Below are positions 34,389 through 46,408 of a stretch of DNA of 64,000 nt, piece by piece. The notes beneath the pieces are model-generated. The model was not told where the DNA came from and made no database searches. It saw only the letters and a list, made by a program, of their open reading frames with translations. Each line of letters begins with the position of its first letter. Positions within the stretch are counted from its first letter, which is position 1. Location: assembly GCA_963971225.1 (NCBI GenBank), contig OZ020268.1, forward strand, positions 47,480,404 through 47,544,403. Direction: 5' to 3'. Origin of the DNA: Melieria omissa (lineage: Eukaryota > Arthropoda > Insecta > Diptera > Ulidiidae). A program made the position numbers and the translations under genes.

Positions 34389-34526
34389 TTCACTCTTCAT
34401 AGAATTTTAGGTGTAAAGTAGCCATCGAAGCAATCTATCGCTACAACGTCGCGAAAACATAGCGAAAATTCAAGAATTGCTACGATAGCAACTTTACACC
34501 TAAAAATGCTACGAAGAGTGAGTACC
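34389..34526. repeat. Short palindromic repeat (~138 bp), possible MITE
   Basis: CACTCTTCATAGAATTTTAG, continuing GTGTAAAGTAGCCATCG, is matched in reverse complement by CGATAGCAACTTTACACCTA, continuing AAAATGCTACGAAGAGTG, at 34482-34519. The middle is about 55 bases. No clear target duplication was found, so the assignment as a mobile element is tentative. Confidence 0.6.
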
Positions 34527-34575
34527 ACTAATATTTTTGTGGGGTAGTGACTATTGTAAGTCTCTTTGTGAAGTA

Positions 34576-35963
34576 ACACTTCGTTCAATAATGTGTGTGA
34601 CTGACACATAGATGGCGGCACTAATACTAAATCAATATTTTTTTTCGAAATTGTGAACCTTTTTAGGCTTACTGTCAAAATTATATGTCAATCCGACCAT
34701 TAGTTTACAAGTTACAGTGCTTTAAGTGACACTACTTTTGAGTTTTCAAAAAAAATGAATTCAAAGCAATTCCGTGTGCTGATTTATCATTGTTTTTTAA
34801 TGAAAAAAAATACTGTTCAATGCCAGGAATGGCTTGAAAAACATTATTCGGACTCTGCTCCATCAAAAAGAACCATTTGTTATTGGTATGCCGAATTCAA
34901 ACGTGGTCGTACAGACACCGATGACATTCCATCTACTGGACGGCCAAATGACGCTGTTATTCCGGAAAACGTTGAAAAAACATTGAAAACATGACATTCC
35001 ATCTACTGGACGGCCAAATGACGCTGTTATTCCGGAAAACGTTGAAAAAACACTGAAAATCATTATGTCCGACCGTAAAGTGAAAGTGGGGGAGATTGCT
35101 GACATTCTAAAGATATCTGCAGGCAGTGTACACACCATAATACACGAACATTTGGTTATGAAAAAGGTGTTTTCGAAATGGGTGCCGCGTTTGCTCACAC
35201 CGGAGCAAAAACAACAACGAATCGATGATTCAAAGAGCTGTTTGGACATGGTTACGCGCAACAAGTCGGAGTTTTTGCATCGGTACATCACAATGGATGA
35301 AACATGGATCTACCATTTCACTCCAGAGTCAAATCGGCAGTCTGTTGAGTGGCATGCAACCGGTGAAAGCCGCCCAAAGCGTCCAAAGGCACAAACATCG
35401 GCTGGCAAGGTTATAGCGTCAGTATTTTGGGATGTGCACGGAATAATATTCATCGACTATCTTGAGAAAGGGAAAACAATCAATAGCGACTATTATATAG
35501 CGTGGTTGGAACGTTTGAAAGAAGAAATCGCGATTAAGCGGCCCCATATGAAGAAGAAAAAAGTGGTGTTTCACCAAGACAATGCACCGTGTCACAAGTC
35601 GATGAAAACGATGGCAAAAATGCATGAATTGGGCTTTGAATTGCTTCCTCATCCCCCGTATTCTCCAGATTCTCTGAAGAATTCTCCGTATTCTCTGGCC
35701 CCCAGCGACTACTGGCTCTTCGCAGACCTCAAAAAGATGTTCCGTGGTAAGAGATTTGGCTCAAATGATGAAGTAATCGCCGAAACTAACGCCTATTTTG
35801 AAGGCAAAGAAAAATCGTTCTACAAAGGCGGTATCGAAAGATTGGAAAAGCGTTGGAATGATTGTATCTCCCTATGTTGATGACTATGTTGATGAATAAA
35901 AACGAATTTTGGCAAAAAAAGGTGTTTTAAGTAGCTAGTCACACACATTATTGAACGAAGTGT
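34576..35963 (+). mobile_element. mariner transposon, near full length, inactivated
   Basis: The inverted repeats are ACACTTCGTTCAATAATG followed by TGTGTGACT at the left end, and the exact reverse complement at the right end (27 bases identical). TA dinucleotides flank both sides (34574-34575 and 35964-35965), the usual mariner target duplication. The length of 1388 bp is slightly above the usual ~1.3 kb because of two internal duplications (70 bp and 24 bp). It carries one transposase gene, which is broken. Confidence 0.96.
34755..35880 (+). pseudogene. mariner transposase gene, broken by a 70-bp tandem duplication
   Basis: The N-terminal part (34755-34994) has the helix-turn-helix region from MNSKQFRVLIYHCF to SKRTICYWYAEFKRGRTDT and a GRP(N) motif. 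At 34991 a 70-bp segment repeats 34921-34990, shifting the frame by one and producing a TGA at 34992. The rest is open in the next frame to 35880. The catalytic triad motifs are visible: MDETWIYHF, VFHQDNAPCH and LAPSDYWLF. Mariner transposases normally have 34 residues between the second and third Asp; here there are 42. The difference is an 8-residue (24-base) insertion at 35671-35694 that partly repeats PYS. The motifs resemble the cecropia/mellifera-type mariners, which I state with low certainty. Confidence 0.95.
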
Positions 35964-35965
35964 TA

Positions 35966-38250
35966 GGTCTTGGCTTTGTCGAAAAAATTTTTGGTTTTCA
36001 GTTTCCTAAAAACACCGGGACAGCAAAGTGACCTTCACTTTTTTTAGTATCTTCTGCAAAAGTTGTTCCCTAGGTAGACCTAAACTTCTAATTTGGAAGC
36101 TAAAAATGCAATGATAGGTGATATCCTTGACAATAGTCCTGAGTGTGGTCCCTTTTGATATCATGCAGACAGTTTGAGGTACTTTGGGTTCTGTTCTGAT
36201 GCGGTTTGTAGTGCTGTCTTGACTCTCTATGAGTCTGGTCTGGTGATATTAGTGGATTTTGTACCCACTTTTTTTATTGTCAACTTGAAGATACTCAGTG
36301 AAATGTCAAAGCCCAACGAAATCTATGGTGGTCTGGTCTTGGTCTGCCCTTCGCCCTTCCTTCGATTTCCTTCGCCGGTATATCTTCCATATAGGATGAA
36401 TGTTAAACTGTTATGCCATTACATGCATAGATTCTTAGCTGTTGATAACTGTTTTCATTGACAGAACTTGTAACCCTAAGGCTCTGATAACTGTTTGACT
36501 GCTAAAACGTTTGCTCTCGGGGTACTGACTTCTTTGATCCTTTTCAGGGCATCTTCAGTGGTTGCAACTTCCGCTTGAATCACGCTAAAGTGGCTCAGTT
36601 GTTTGAGAGAGGCATTCATATAGATTGAGCCTGAGAAAACGCTTCCACACACCGTTCCATTTTAGTTTGAACCGATCAGTGTATATGGGACATGAGTTAT
36701 GTCTGAATAGTTCTTAGCCCTCCTTTAGTTGTTGTCCTTTTTCTAGTGATTTCAGTCTATGTTGACGCCGGAGAACTTTTTATTGAGTTGGAATTTGGAT
36801 TCAAATAGTTAAGTGTCCCTAAAAGCCCAAAAAGTTGTGTAATCCAGGTTTTGAGAGTAAAAATTCGCAGCCGCAATGAAGAGATATCTTCTACCAAGGC
36901 CTCTTATCTATAAAGATTTGCGAAAATTACATGACACTATGAAATTCTGACTTCTGAAAAAACTGTACCCGAGTTAAAAACCTTCCTGACCTACTCGTCG
37001 GGTCTGGAAGTAATACAGCGTACAACACCAGCAAATTCAGGTACCACTCCGGCAGAAGACAATTTTCCGGGATTTACTGTACATCAGTATTGCATTTTCC
37101 TGTAAGCCACGCCTCTTTTAAAACCACATACATACATTCTGCCTCTAGTTTCAAAATCCCAATAAACTGGAAATTTACTGAGTCTGATGCGGGTCGCAGC
37201 TGTTAATTTGTTTTATTTCACATTAATTTCGCCATTTTCTGCAATTTAATTTTTGCATTGCATGCAAAAGGCAAAAGCAATTTTAAGGTTAGAAACTATT
37301 TACAATCCGTTCTTACGTCACCGATACAACGAAGCGACAGAAAATGCGCCCAGAGCAATGAACAACAAAATCCCAAACTGACCAACAAGAATCAGAATCA
37401 GATTTGAAGTAGCAAACTGCGAACTGAAGCCAACAACGCGGAAAACACCAAAGCGAAGGAGTCGAGAAAAGCAAACTAAGTGAGGCGAAAAAGGCGAAAA
37501 GCAAGAAAATCGGTGCAAAAGTGCAAAATATCCCGGACGTACCGTTAGAAAAACTGACTAAAATCCACAGCAAAGCTGCCGCTGATGCTGTAAGAAGGCG
37601 GCTAAGGCGATTTATCCGGCTGCGGCCAGTTGGCGAACTGATTGAGTGTAGTTGAACAATGAGACGACAGCAGGAGTGTCTGACGGGGCGCGAGGAGCAC
37701 TGTCGGGCAATGGACAGTAGCTGCGCGCGGCAGTGGGCGTGAGAAGGTGGCATCGTGGCGGTTAACTGCTCGCCGGCCGAAAGGTGGCCTGAGTGCGGCT
37801 CCACGCTTCCGAGCTGGAACTGCGACGCAATGCACAGACTGCGAGAAAACAAGTGGGCAATGATGGAAATGCGCTGCTAGAGAAATTTATGAGAAATTTG
37901 CCGGAACAAGAAAAATGAAAACAAAACGAAAAAAATCGTCAATAGCGCTGCGCCACGTTTGTATTTTCAACAGTGCCAAAGAACGAGCGTGCAACGAACA
38001 AGAGAGCGAGAGCAGAGCAGAGAGCGAGCAAACAATGTCGACTGCATGGCGTTTTTGACAAAAGAACAGAAAAAAACTGCACCGATGACGGCGCGCGAAG
38101 TATTTGGTGCGATAACCCGACACGAATACGAATGCAAAGTTTCAACTTGTTTCGATTTTGAGGTCCAAGATTCCTATAAAGATTTCTGGCAGATCTGGCT
38201 GGCGCTGCAAATGCTGAAATTCCGGATCTGCTTTGCTTTATAAAGAAGTC
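35966..38250. other. Unique DNA between mariner and the next repeat; no gene supported
   Basis: AT-rich in its first part, GC-richer at 37300-38200 where open frames occur on both strands (longest 179 codons, - strand, 37313-37852). These frames overlap each other, are Ser/Cys/Leu-biased and show no domain. The GC-rich part might be a promoter or non-coding exon region. Confidence 0.4.
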
Positions 38251-38361
38251 GAACTGGTTTACCCTGGGTCTCAGTCTCAAGATTGGTTAGCTCCAGAACC
38301 ATTTCAGAAGGTTCCAAGTGGAACTGCGGTCACGGTGCCCTTCCCTACCAACCTAACCTAA
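38251..38361. repeat. Dispersed repeat copy, inverted relative to 53118-53262
   Basis: The reverse complement of this stretch gives TAGGTTAGGTTGGTAGGGAA, continuing GGGCACCGTGACCGCAGTTCC, and later GAGCTAACCAATCTTGAGAC. It aligns with TAGGTTGGGTTAGGTAGGGA, then AGGGTGTATGCGG and AAGCTAACCAACAATCTCAA at 53.1 kb. Confidence 0.65.
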
Positions 38362-40560
38362 GGTCCTACTGTGAACTTAGATACTTTGACTTGGTCATAG
38401 AATGACTTATTAGAAGTTAACGGTAAAGAAGAGCTGTCCAAGTGACGCTAATTGGTTCTAGTTAAGCTCTCAAGGTCAAACTTTGCTAATTGATGTACTA
38501 ATGTTGGGCAGAATCAATACTTAAAGTCGTAAGCACTTGTCTGGTTAAAAAATTGGCTATATGTACTCCGATTCCTGTTTTTCTAATTTAGCTTTCAGCC
38601 ATTACGCTGGGTCCACTTAACAGTGATTTACGAAAAACCAAGTTAATTTTGTACAAAAAAGTCTCCATCCCCCAAACTGTCCCGAAAAAGGGCCAATCGA
38701 AAAATGTTGGACACTTATGACTAAAGAAGATACGCAGACCCACCAATTCCCTCGATGGTTTCAAATAGACTGAACGAAAACTGCGAAGCTAGGAAGAAGA
38801 GTGTTCACAACCTAATAAAAGACCACAAAAAGAAGATCCAAAATTTGTGGCCTTTAGATCTGTAATTTAATTATTTAGGTTCTTGTTTTTATTGACGTTA
38901 TCCAATAATATTGCCAGATGAAAAAAAAATTTATTAAATTTGTATTTATTTATTTTTATTGCTTTTCTCAATAACTTTTATCGTTTCCAAAATGTTTGAT
39001 ACATTCTTTAATTGCTGAAAAACACTCAGCGTCCATACTTATATACATAGAATAGTACTAAGTATCGGGAAGAAAATGCCTTACATTTTAAGGAAAAAGG
39101 AAGGTCCCAAGTGAGCTCTCCTTGAACGGCTTTTTCTAAGTGCCGATTTTGAGTACTGACTACTTGTATTCAGTTTTATCTACTCAAAAACATTGTCAAT
39201 ACTCAAATCCTAAAAGTACCCATTCTGAGTATTAAAGTATCGTTACGCCAAAGTAATAAAAAGTATTCAGTATCAAGTACTTAGTTACTGAAGGAAGATG
39301 AGTGAGATACCTATGACGCACTGAGATATGTAAATTATATTCAGTTAACTACTTAGTTACCTAAGGAAGACAGTTGATGGAAATGGAAGGCATTGAGTTG
39401 CGCAAAAAAGATTGATATACCGATTGAAGGTACCGAACTGCGTAAGAGAGTCTAAGTTTCCTGAGGGAGAAACCGAGATACTTAAGAAAAATACTGAAAT
39501 ACGTAGGGGAGACACTAAGAGAGGTACTCAAAGATCTATAAAGCATCTAATCTAATGAAACACTAAGCTAATGGTGGTAATTGGTATTCCCACTAGTAGC
39601 CTTTTCAAAAACTGTTTCTCACGCTTACTCCTCTTCGAGCCTATGCATGAGTTTAAGACCAGTTTTTTCACCAACAGTGCTCGAATATTCAAGCAATGAA
39701 GTCTCTGTACCTCCACCTGGTGTTGCTAGGAACCTGTCTGGTCTATTTGCATCTTTTGGTCCGCCAGTGTAACCTAATCAAATCTTTTGGCCCGTAAAGC
39801 ATGAAATTGTCTGCCTGCAGAAATCCTGCTCAGTACCTCTGACATTGGCGGCTTCAAGCCAACTCTTCATAAAATCTTCCTTCAAAATCCTGTGTGCTGA
39901 TCTTTGCAATTTTATTTATTCAACTCTTTTATTAACTTTTATTTATTTACTCTTTTCTATGTTTGAAAATTCTGCGCCAGGTTGTGTCTTGTGAGTTAGT
40001 CAGAGAAATTTGTTCAATCGGAATAAAAACATATTTCAAAGAATTGTAATCGGTGTTGTTAAGTGCTACAAAAAAATTGGATTGTAAAAGAACAACTTCG
40101 GCTTGTCCTCAGACTTCACATCTTCCGTTTCTACTGGAAAGCTTGGCTGCTCTATCGGCCATCTATGCTTTCTGTTGAGGTCTTAACGGTTTTCTTAGAT
40201 TCTTGAATGAATATTGGCTTCATTTGAATAGATCTAATGCGATTCTTCTGCACACAGTCTATTGAAGTTTTCAGTTATTGGCTGGTATTCAAATTTCTCA
40301 GTTGCCCATCGTTTCTATTCGCTTGCAGCTCTCCACTTTTAAATGAATTGCCTCAGCATTAGTCAACGTGTTGAAGTAGGTGCACCGGTCATTGTTGGCT
40401 GCTTTTCCTACACGGAAAGCACAAACGGCGACGGCCTGTGTGTGCGACGAACGTGGGGCAGTCGGCCCCAAACGGAAACATCGTGAACAAACTTAACGTT
40501 TCGTGAGCGTGAGAGTCAGTGAGCGCCAGAGAATATGAGCGAGTTAAATTTTTAGCGAAT
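38362..40560. other. AT-rich DNA; no gene seen
   Basis: Loose repetition of AGTACT/TACTCAAA phrases at 39100-39300 and of ACTTAGTTAC-GAAGGAAGA at 39270-39370. No coding evidence. Confidence 0.45.
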
Positions 40561-40589
40561 ATTGTAGAAGATTTTTCGCATATGTTGGC

Positions 40590-41060
40590 CGTTATTGTTG
40601 TTGGGGCTGCTACTTGCTGCTGCTGCTACCGCTGCTGTTGGTGACTTTCGTTTGTTGTTTAGTTGTTGCTGCAGTTGTAGAATGTTATCGTTGTTGTAGT
40701 TGTTGTTGTTGTTGGGCTTTGCGAATTTTCAACGGCGAAACGAGAAGCACTACTACCACTACGACCACTATTACTCCGAATATTTCGCCGATTTTAGTGC
40801 GCATTTAGCAGTCGAACGGAACTGTTATGGAAAAATCGAAACGCTACGGACGCGTCAGCGACAATGCAAACGCCGTGTGTTGGTATTGGTGCGCGATTCT
40901 CTATGTGTGCGTGTTCGCGTGTTTGTGTGAAAATGTGCAATGCACAGCGAGCAGCAGCAGCAGCACCGCAATGTAACAACACATACAACAAGCAACAACA
41001 AAAATTTAGTGCATAAAAACAACAACAACAACAGCAAAAAAGCAATAGATGCTGCCAATA
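40590..41060. repeat. TTG/TGC and CAA/CAG trinucleotide-rich region
   Basis: Runs of TTG and TGC at 40590-40720 and of CAA, CAG and AAC at 40950-41060. The frames reading through them (poly-Leu, poly-Val or poly-Cys) are artefacts. The GTGAGCGTGAGAGTCAGTGA text just upstream is non-repetitive. Confidence 0.7.
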
Positions 41061-41570
41061 AATGTTGCTGTTGTTGCCGCCGCATGAAATTGTAAAGAAT
41101 TTCGACGAGCAATACAACGGAAGCCCATACAGTAGCCAACAACAACAAAGTAAGACAACAACAAATAATGCGAAAATCTTTGCAGCAAAGGAATATAACC
41201 AATAACAACAACAACAAAAAATATAAGAAAAGTGCAACGTGCAACAAATCGCCCATAAAACGTGTTGCAAACTGTGCGCTGCCGTAAGAACGTCATTCGT
41301 TTTGTTTTTGTTTTTTGTTGTTCATGCCATTGTTATAGGATTTGTTGTTGCCGTAGGGCGTTAGAAGTCTGCCATAAATTGTTGCAAGCGTCAAGCAACT
41401 GAAAGCCAGTCAACGCTGTTGGCTGTCGCGCAGAAAAGTGCGATTTCCGTTTTGTCGCCATGTCTCGCATCCGTTTTAAACACTGATGTGTTGGTACGAG
41501 GGGCAAGGGGCGGGAGAAAGAGAGCGCATAAAAGTAGGGTTAGGGAGTAGAGAGCGCCAGAAACTAAAGA
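41061..41570. other. Mixed DNA with AAC trinucleotide runs; no gene seen
   Basis: Contains further AACAACAACA runs at 41140-41220 and TTG runs at 41300-41350. Nothing else is recognisable. Confidence 0.4.
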
Positions 41571-42660
41571 AAACGGGGGAAAAGGAAATAAGAAAACAGT
41601 GCTATAGTGTTGCAGCAACGATAACAACTGCAATAGTAATATAACAACAACAAATACCAAAAAAATCTTAACTAAAATAAAATAATTATGAATGTGGAAA
41701 TGTGAGATAGGAAAACAATTACAATAACAAAACAATTTAACAACAACTACAGTAGAAGCAAAGACAAGAGCAACAATTACAAGAACAATAAAATCAAAAG
41801 AAGTCTGCAAACAACAACAATTACATATCGCAGTTATTGGATGAGAATTCGAACTATAACAGCAACAATTACTGAAACTTTAATGTCATCAACAAGAAGA
41901 AACCTAACAACAAACATCAAACATAAAATAGGACAACAAATCGTACAACAACAACTACACTGCATAAACATAGATAATCATTACAATAACACAAAAATAA
42001 AAAAAATTTGAATTAAAACAAAAATAAATATAACAAATATTATTTTAATAAGAACAACAATAAATAAGAGTGCAACGATAATTTTAATGACAACAACAAT
42101 AAATAAATAACAATACAATAAATAATAAACAATAAATAAGGCAACAAATATAACCTAAAAACAACCACAACAATGTTTACTACAACAAAACCAATTCGTA
42201 TTTCTTAGAATTTTTACTAACAACAACCAACCACAAACGGAATAAATATAAAAACGCAATTTCGCTAAGAATTTGACCAACAACAACATGTAATAACAAA
42301 AGTCTTGGGAATTTCAGCAACAACAATAAACAACAATATTTTACTAAGAAGTGTAAAATCAATATGTCAGTCAATTTCATTTAGAAATTGAACAGCAACA
42401 ACAATAAGTATTATTACAAACTTTTAATAAGAAATATAACAACAAAAAATTTATACAATAACCAATTTTCTTTAACAACAAACGAAAACGAAAGAGTATT
42501 CGAACAACAAAAACAACAATTGTGAATTTGTAAAATATAACTAACAACATTGAGGCTACAACAAATAATAGCAAAAAAATGTCTGTACAAATAAAAAAAT
42601 GTCTGTAAAAAAAAAATATAAACAAATAAAATGAGAAAATCTAAAAATTGTAAAATTGTT
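41571..42660. repeat. AACAACAAT-rich low-complexity region
   Basis: A long stretch dominated by AACAACAA and AATAAATAA blocks with short non-repeat interruptions (for example TTTACTAAGAA phrases at 42200-42420). It grades into the next satellite. Confidence 0.75.
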
Positions 42661-43460
42661 TAAAAATTAAAAAAAAATGCTATTCGTTTGTATACATTTA
42701 AAACTATATAATAACAACCTATTACCTACAAAAATATATGACAAAAAATACAAAAATACATATTTAACAAAAAATGCAAAGATTTGTAATAAAAGAACAA
42801 CAATAAAACCAAATATACGATTTGTAACAAAAGTATTGTAATAACAGTAGAAACAAATTTGTAATTCAAGTACAAAAATATAACAAAAAAAAAACAGAAC
42901 TTATAACAAGAAATACTAAGATTTACAACAAAAATATAAAAATATATAACAAAACATACAAAGATTTATAACAAATAAATATAGATATAAATAAGAAAAA
43001 ATTCCAAGATTTTACAAAAATATATACCAAAACATACAAAAATTTATAACAAAAAATATGAATAACAATAACAGAAAATATAAAACTATATTACAAGAAA
43101 TGCCCATAAAATTTCTATAACAAAAATACAAAACATACCACAAAATACAATGATTTACAGCAAAACATACAAAAATATAAACAATTTTTTCGATTTATAA
43201 AAAAATGTGTAACAAAAATTAAAACATTTATAATTGAAATATATAACAAAAACTATAGTCCTATATTACAAAAAAGGCAAAAAGCAATATACAAAAATAT
43301 ATATCAGAAAATATAAAGGTTTAAAAAAAATAAAATAAAATTTACAAAAATTTCTATATAACACAAAATACAATGATTTACAACAAGACACACAAAAATA
43401 GATGCAACAAAATTTTTTAATATTTCTACAAAAACATATAACAAAAAATTCGAAAATGTA

Positions 43461-44034
43461 TAGGGTGTTTTTTTAGAGGTTTGTTTTTCGAATAGAGATA
43501 AAACTGGCATTTTGTGGTCAAATCTGGCAACTCTAATGTCATTTATGTTCAGTTTGGTTTGCCATTTCATCATGAACAGGTTGACAAAAGAACAATGCTT
43601 GCAAATCGTGCAAATTTATTTCGAAAATAATGGTTCAGTTCGCGAAGTTTACCGCAAGCTCCGTCCATTTTATGGTCGACATAATCGTCCATCAGAGCAA
43701 AATCGGTCCATCCATCAGTTAACCGTGGGTCGTTTTCGCACTAGGTTTACTCTATGTGATAATACGCATCCGCAGAGACGTCGAACAGTGCGCACCGAAG
43801 AAACAATTGCCGCTGTAGAGCAAAATGTTGAAGAGGACCCGAATGAATCGATTCGCCACCGTGCACAGCAATTGGAGCTTTGTTCATCAACTTTAAAAAT
43901 TGGACCTGTAGAATTGGCTTTATTCGAGCCAGCCGCGGCGGCCACATGCCCGAAATCATATTTAAACATTAATGGCATAAAATTATCCTTCCAATAAAGC
44001 CAAATTGCCAAATACCTCTAAAAAAAACACCCTT
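43461..44034 (+). mobile_element. 574-bp mariner/Tc1-like deletion derivative
   Basis: The ends are TAGGGTGTTTTTTTAGAGG and CCTCTAAAAAAAACACCCTT, inverted repeats, with TA on both outer sides (43459-43460 and 44035-44036). Between them lies the start of a transposase gene and a short 3' remainder. The TIR sequence and N-terminus remind me of the rosa-type (DD41D) elements described from Ceratitis, but that link is from memory and weak. Confidence 0.82.
43572..43996 (+). pseudogene. N-terminal remnant of a mariner-like transposase
   Basis: From an ATG at 43572 the protein starts MNRLTKEQCLQIVQIYFENN, then GSVREVYRKLRPFYGRHNRP, and continues with DNTHPQRRRTVRTEETIAAV and DPNESIRHRAQQLELCSSTL, a DNA-binding helix-turn-helix pair typical of this superfamily. 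After about 110 residues the sequence jumps (KIGPVELALFEPA) to the 3' end, so the whole catalytic domain is missing. One residue-level break (SIHQLTVGRF) suggests further decay. Confidence 0.8.
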
Positions 44035-44500
44035 TATAACAAACAGTACGAAGGCTTATACCAAAAATAAAACGATTTATAACAAAAAATAGAATATTTA
44101 ACAAAAAAAATTAAATAATATAAGAAATTCAAAAATTTATACAAAAATATATAACAAAAAATACAAAAATATACAATAAAAGTACAAAACTATATATCAA
44201 AAAACAAATAAGTATAACAAATACAAATATATATAACAGAAAACAACGCAAAGATTTATACAAAAATATATAGAAATAAATTAAAAAAATATATACCAAA
44301 AATACAAATATTTATAACAAAAAAAATTTAAAAATATTTAATAAATTTTAAAACTGGTATACAAAATATTTTTATATGTCTACAAAAAAAAATAATAATA
44401 TAAAAATAATAATAAAAAAATATTTAAATGTCTATCTACAAAAAACCATAAAAAGAAATATGCACCATAAATATATATATAAAACAAATTTACTTATACA

Positions 44501-46149
44501 AAAACTTGCGACAAAACTCCCAACAATAGCAACAACAACTTGGTTTTGCTTCTTTCCCACTGTATGTCACCCATTTTCCCGCCTTGTTCCTGGTTGGGAG
44601 CAGCGGTGAATTTGTTTTTGCTTTCCTGCACATTTCCACTTTTCATGCTTTGCGCTGTGTCCTGTATCTTCCCAACAAAATAACAAAAAAAAAATAAATA
44701 AAAAATGCGCACTCTTTGTATTGGAATTGGTGTCTGTGTGCGTCTGTCTGTCGACTGCGTGTCCCAGTCAGTCAGTGCCCTCCCAGTCGGTCTGCCTCTT
44801 TTAAACATTTTTCGCGCTGAGAGCATTTGCCATATGCCACTTCCGTTCTTCTCTTCTCCTTACCGCGCGCTGTTTCCTACAGACTCCTATTGTTGTTGTT
44901 GCTGTTTTTGCACGTTTTTTATACGAATTTCTCCAGAAATTTCCTGCATCATTCCAGCTAGGCATAGTTTTTCTGTCACGTATCCTGTTAGGTGTTTTCA
45001 CAAAACAGCAACAACAAATAATACAAAATTTAAAAAGCACACAATGAACAATGCAAAAACTAGAATAAAAAATAAAACAGAATTACCTCGGCAGCAGTGA
45101 AAACCAAAATTGTATTAAACGAAAAAAAGTTCTCAACTTGCTTTTCGCCCAACACAGCAACGAATGTGCGCACAAAATGAAACCAGCAAAAGAAAAAAAA
45201 GGTGTTTTAACGGTTTCAGCTACGTCATCGCTGACATTTTCCAACTTTATGCAGTCCGACACGGCAACGTGTCAACAATGCGCTGCCAACGAAAATTCCA
45301 AAGCGCCAGTGACGAGCAAATTGTGTTGGCATCAACAACAACAACAATAAACGCTCATCGACAACATAAATTTTTGTGCTGTGTAATGCGTTGCGGCTAG
45401 TGGCAGCAGCTGGCAGCATGCAGCACGTGTTTGTTGCCGCGGTGCGTGCGAACCGAACCGACCGAACTCGTGCGTGTTGTGTTTATGCGTGTGCGTGTGT
45501 GTATGTGTGCGTGCTGTGCTTGAGCGAAACGAATTGAAAACGAAACACGTTTGCTGCGTGCTTCGTAAGCGGAAACGTTACGCAGCGTCGAGCCGGCTTT
45601 TTTTGTGATGGCGTAGCAAAACAAAACGTCAAAAGGCGCTAAGAAAATTACAATTCTCGGAACTTTGGCCGAGGCTGTGTGGCCGTGACGGAGGAGCTTG
45701 TTGGGGTGGCGCAGCGGCGTGTGTGGCAGCTTGTTTACGCGTTGCGCGCTCACAACTTGGATTTTTTCTTCAGAATTCAGCGTGGAGGCAGCGTGAGGTT
45801 TTGTCGATTCCTTGTTTTGGGCGATTTGTGACGAAATTAATGTTAATTAACATTAACTGAATGGTTTACAGGTTTATGCGATGCTGTAAATGTAACTGTG
45901 AATCTCTAGTTTCCAGTTCGTTGTTCTTGTTTTAAGACTTCAAACTATTTGAAAAGCTGAACGAAAAATTGATTTCTAGAAGAGTCGTAGACTTCGGGGT
46001 TCATAAAGTTTTAGAACAAAATAACGAAGAGGTAACAAAGTGACTGAAGATAGTTTTGAGAAACGAAACACCCAGCCCGTTACCGTTAGTTCGGTACTCA
46101 GTAATTTTCTATATGTATTTTGTGTTTGTTTGATTGTTTTACAGTGCAG
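44501..46149. other. Unique DNA with TG/GT and CAA runs; no gene supported
   Basis: GC-rich patches at 44700-44900 and 45400-45750 (GTGCGTGTGTGTATGTGTGC near 45489). Frames on both strands lack domains. It could hold promoter or regulatory sequence. Confidence 0.4.
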
Positions 46150-46408
46150 TCTAGTCTAGTCTAGTCTAGTCTAGTCTAGTCTAGTCTAGTCTAGTCTAGT
46201 CTAGTCTAGTCTAGTCTAGTCTAGTCTAGTCTAGTCTAGTCTAGTCTAGTCTAGTCTAGTCTAGTCTAGTCTAGTCTAGTCTAGTCTAGTCTAGTCTAGT
46301 CTAGTCTAGTCTAGTCTAGTCTAGTCTAGTCTAGTCTAGTCTAGTCTAGTCTAGTCTAGTCTAGTCTAGTCTAGTCTAGTCTAGTCTAATCTAATCTACT
46401 CTAGCTAG
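46150..46408. repeat. Pentamer satellite (CTAGT)n, about 47 pure copies
   Basis: A pure CTAGT run from 46151 to about 46387, decaying into CTAATCTAATCTACTCTAGC. It is the reverse complement of the CTAGA/ACTAG pentamer array at 19033-19174. Confidence 0.97.

Larger units (their letters stand above)
42661..44500. repeat. Degenerate ~20-bp satellite (ATATAACAAAAAATACAAAA type), interrupted by a transposon
   Basis: Variants of ACAAAAATATATAACAAAAA and TACAAAGATTTATAACAAAA repeat for about 1.2 kb of satellite. The array is broken by the mariner-like insertion at 43461-44034, and the same unit type resumes on the other side. Confidence 0.8.

Noticed and set aside
40590..40720. A polyleucine/polycysteine membrane protein
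   Set aside because: The text is a plain TTG/TGC trinucleotide run.
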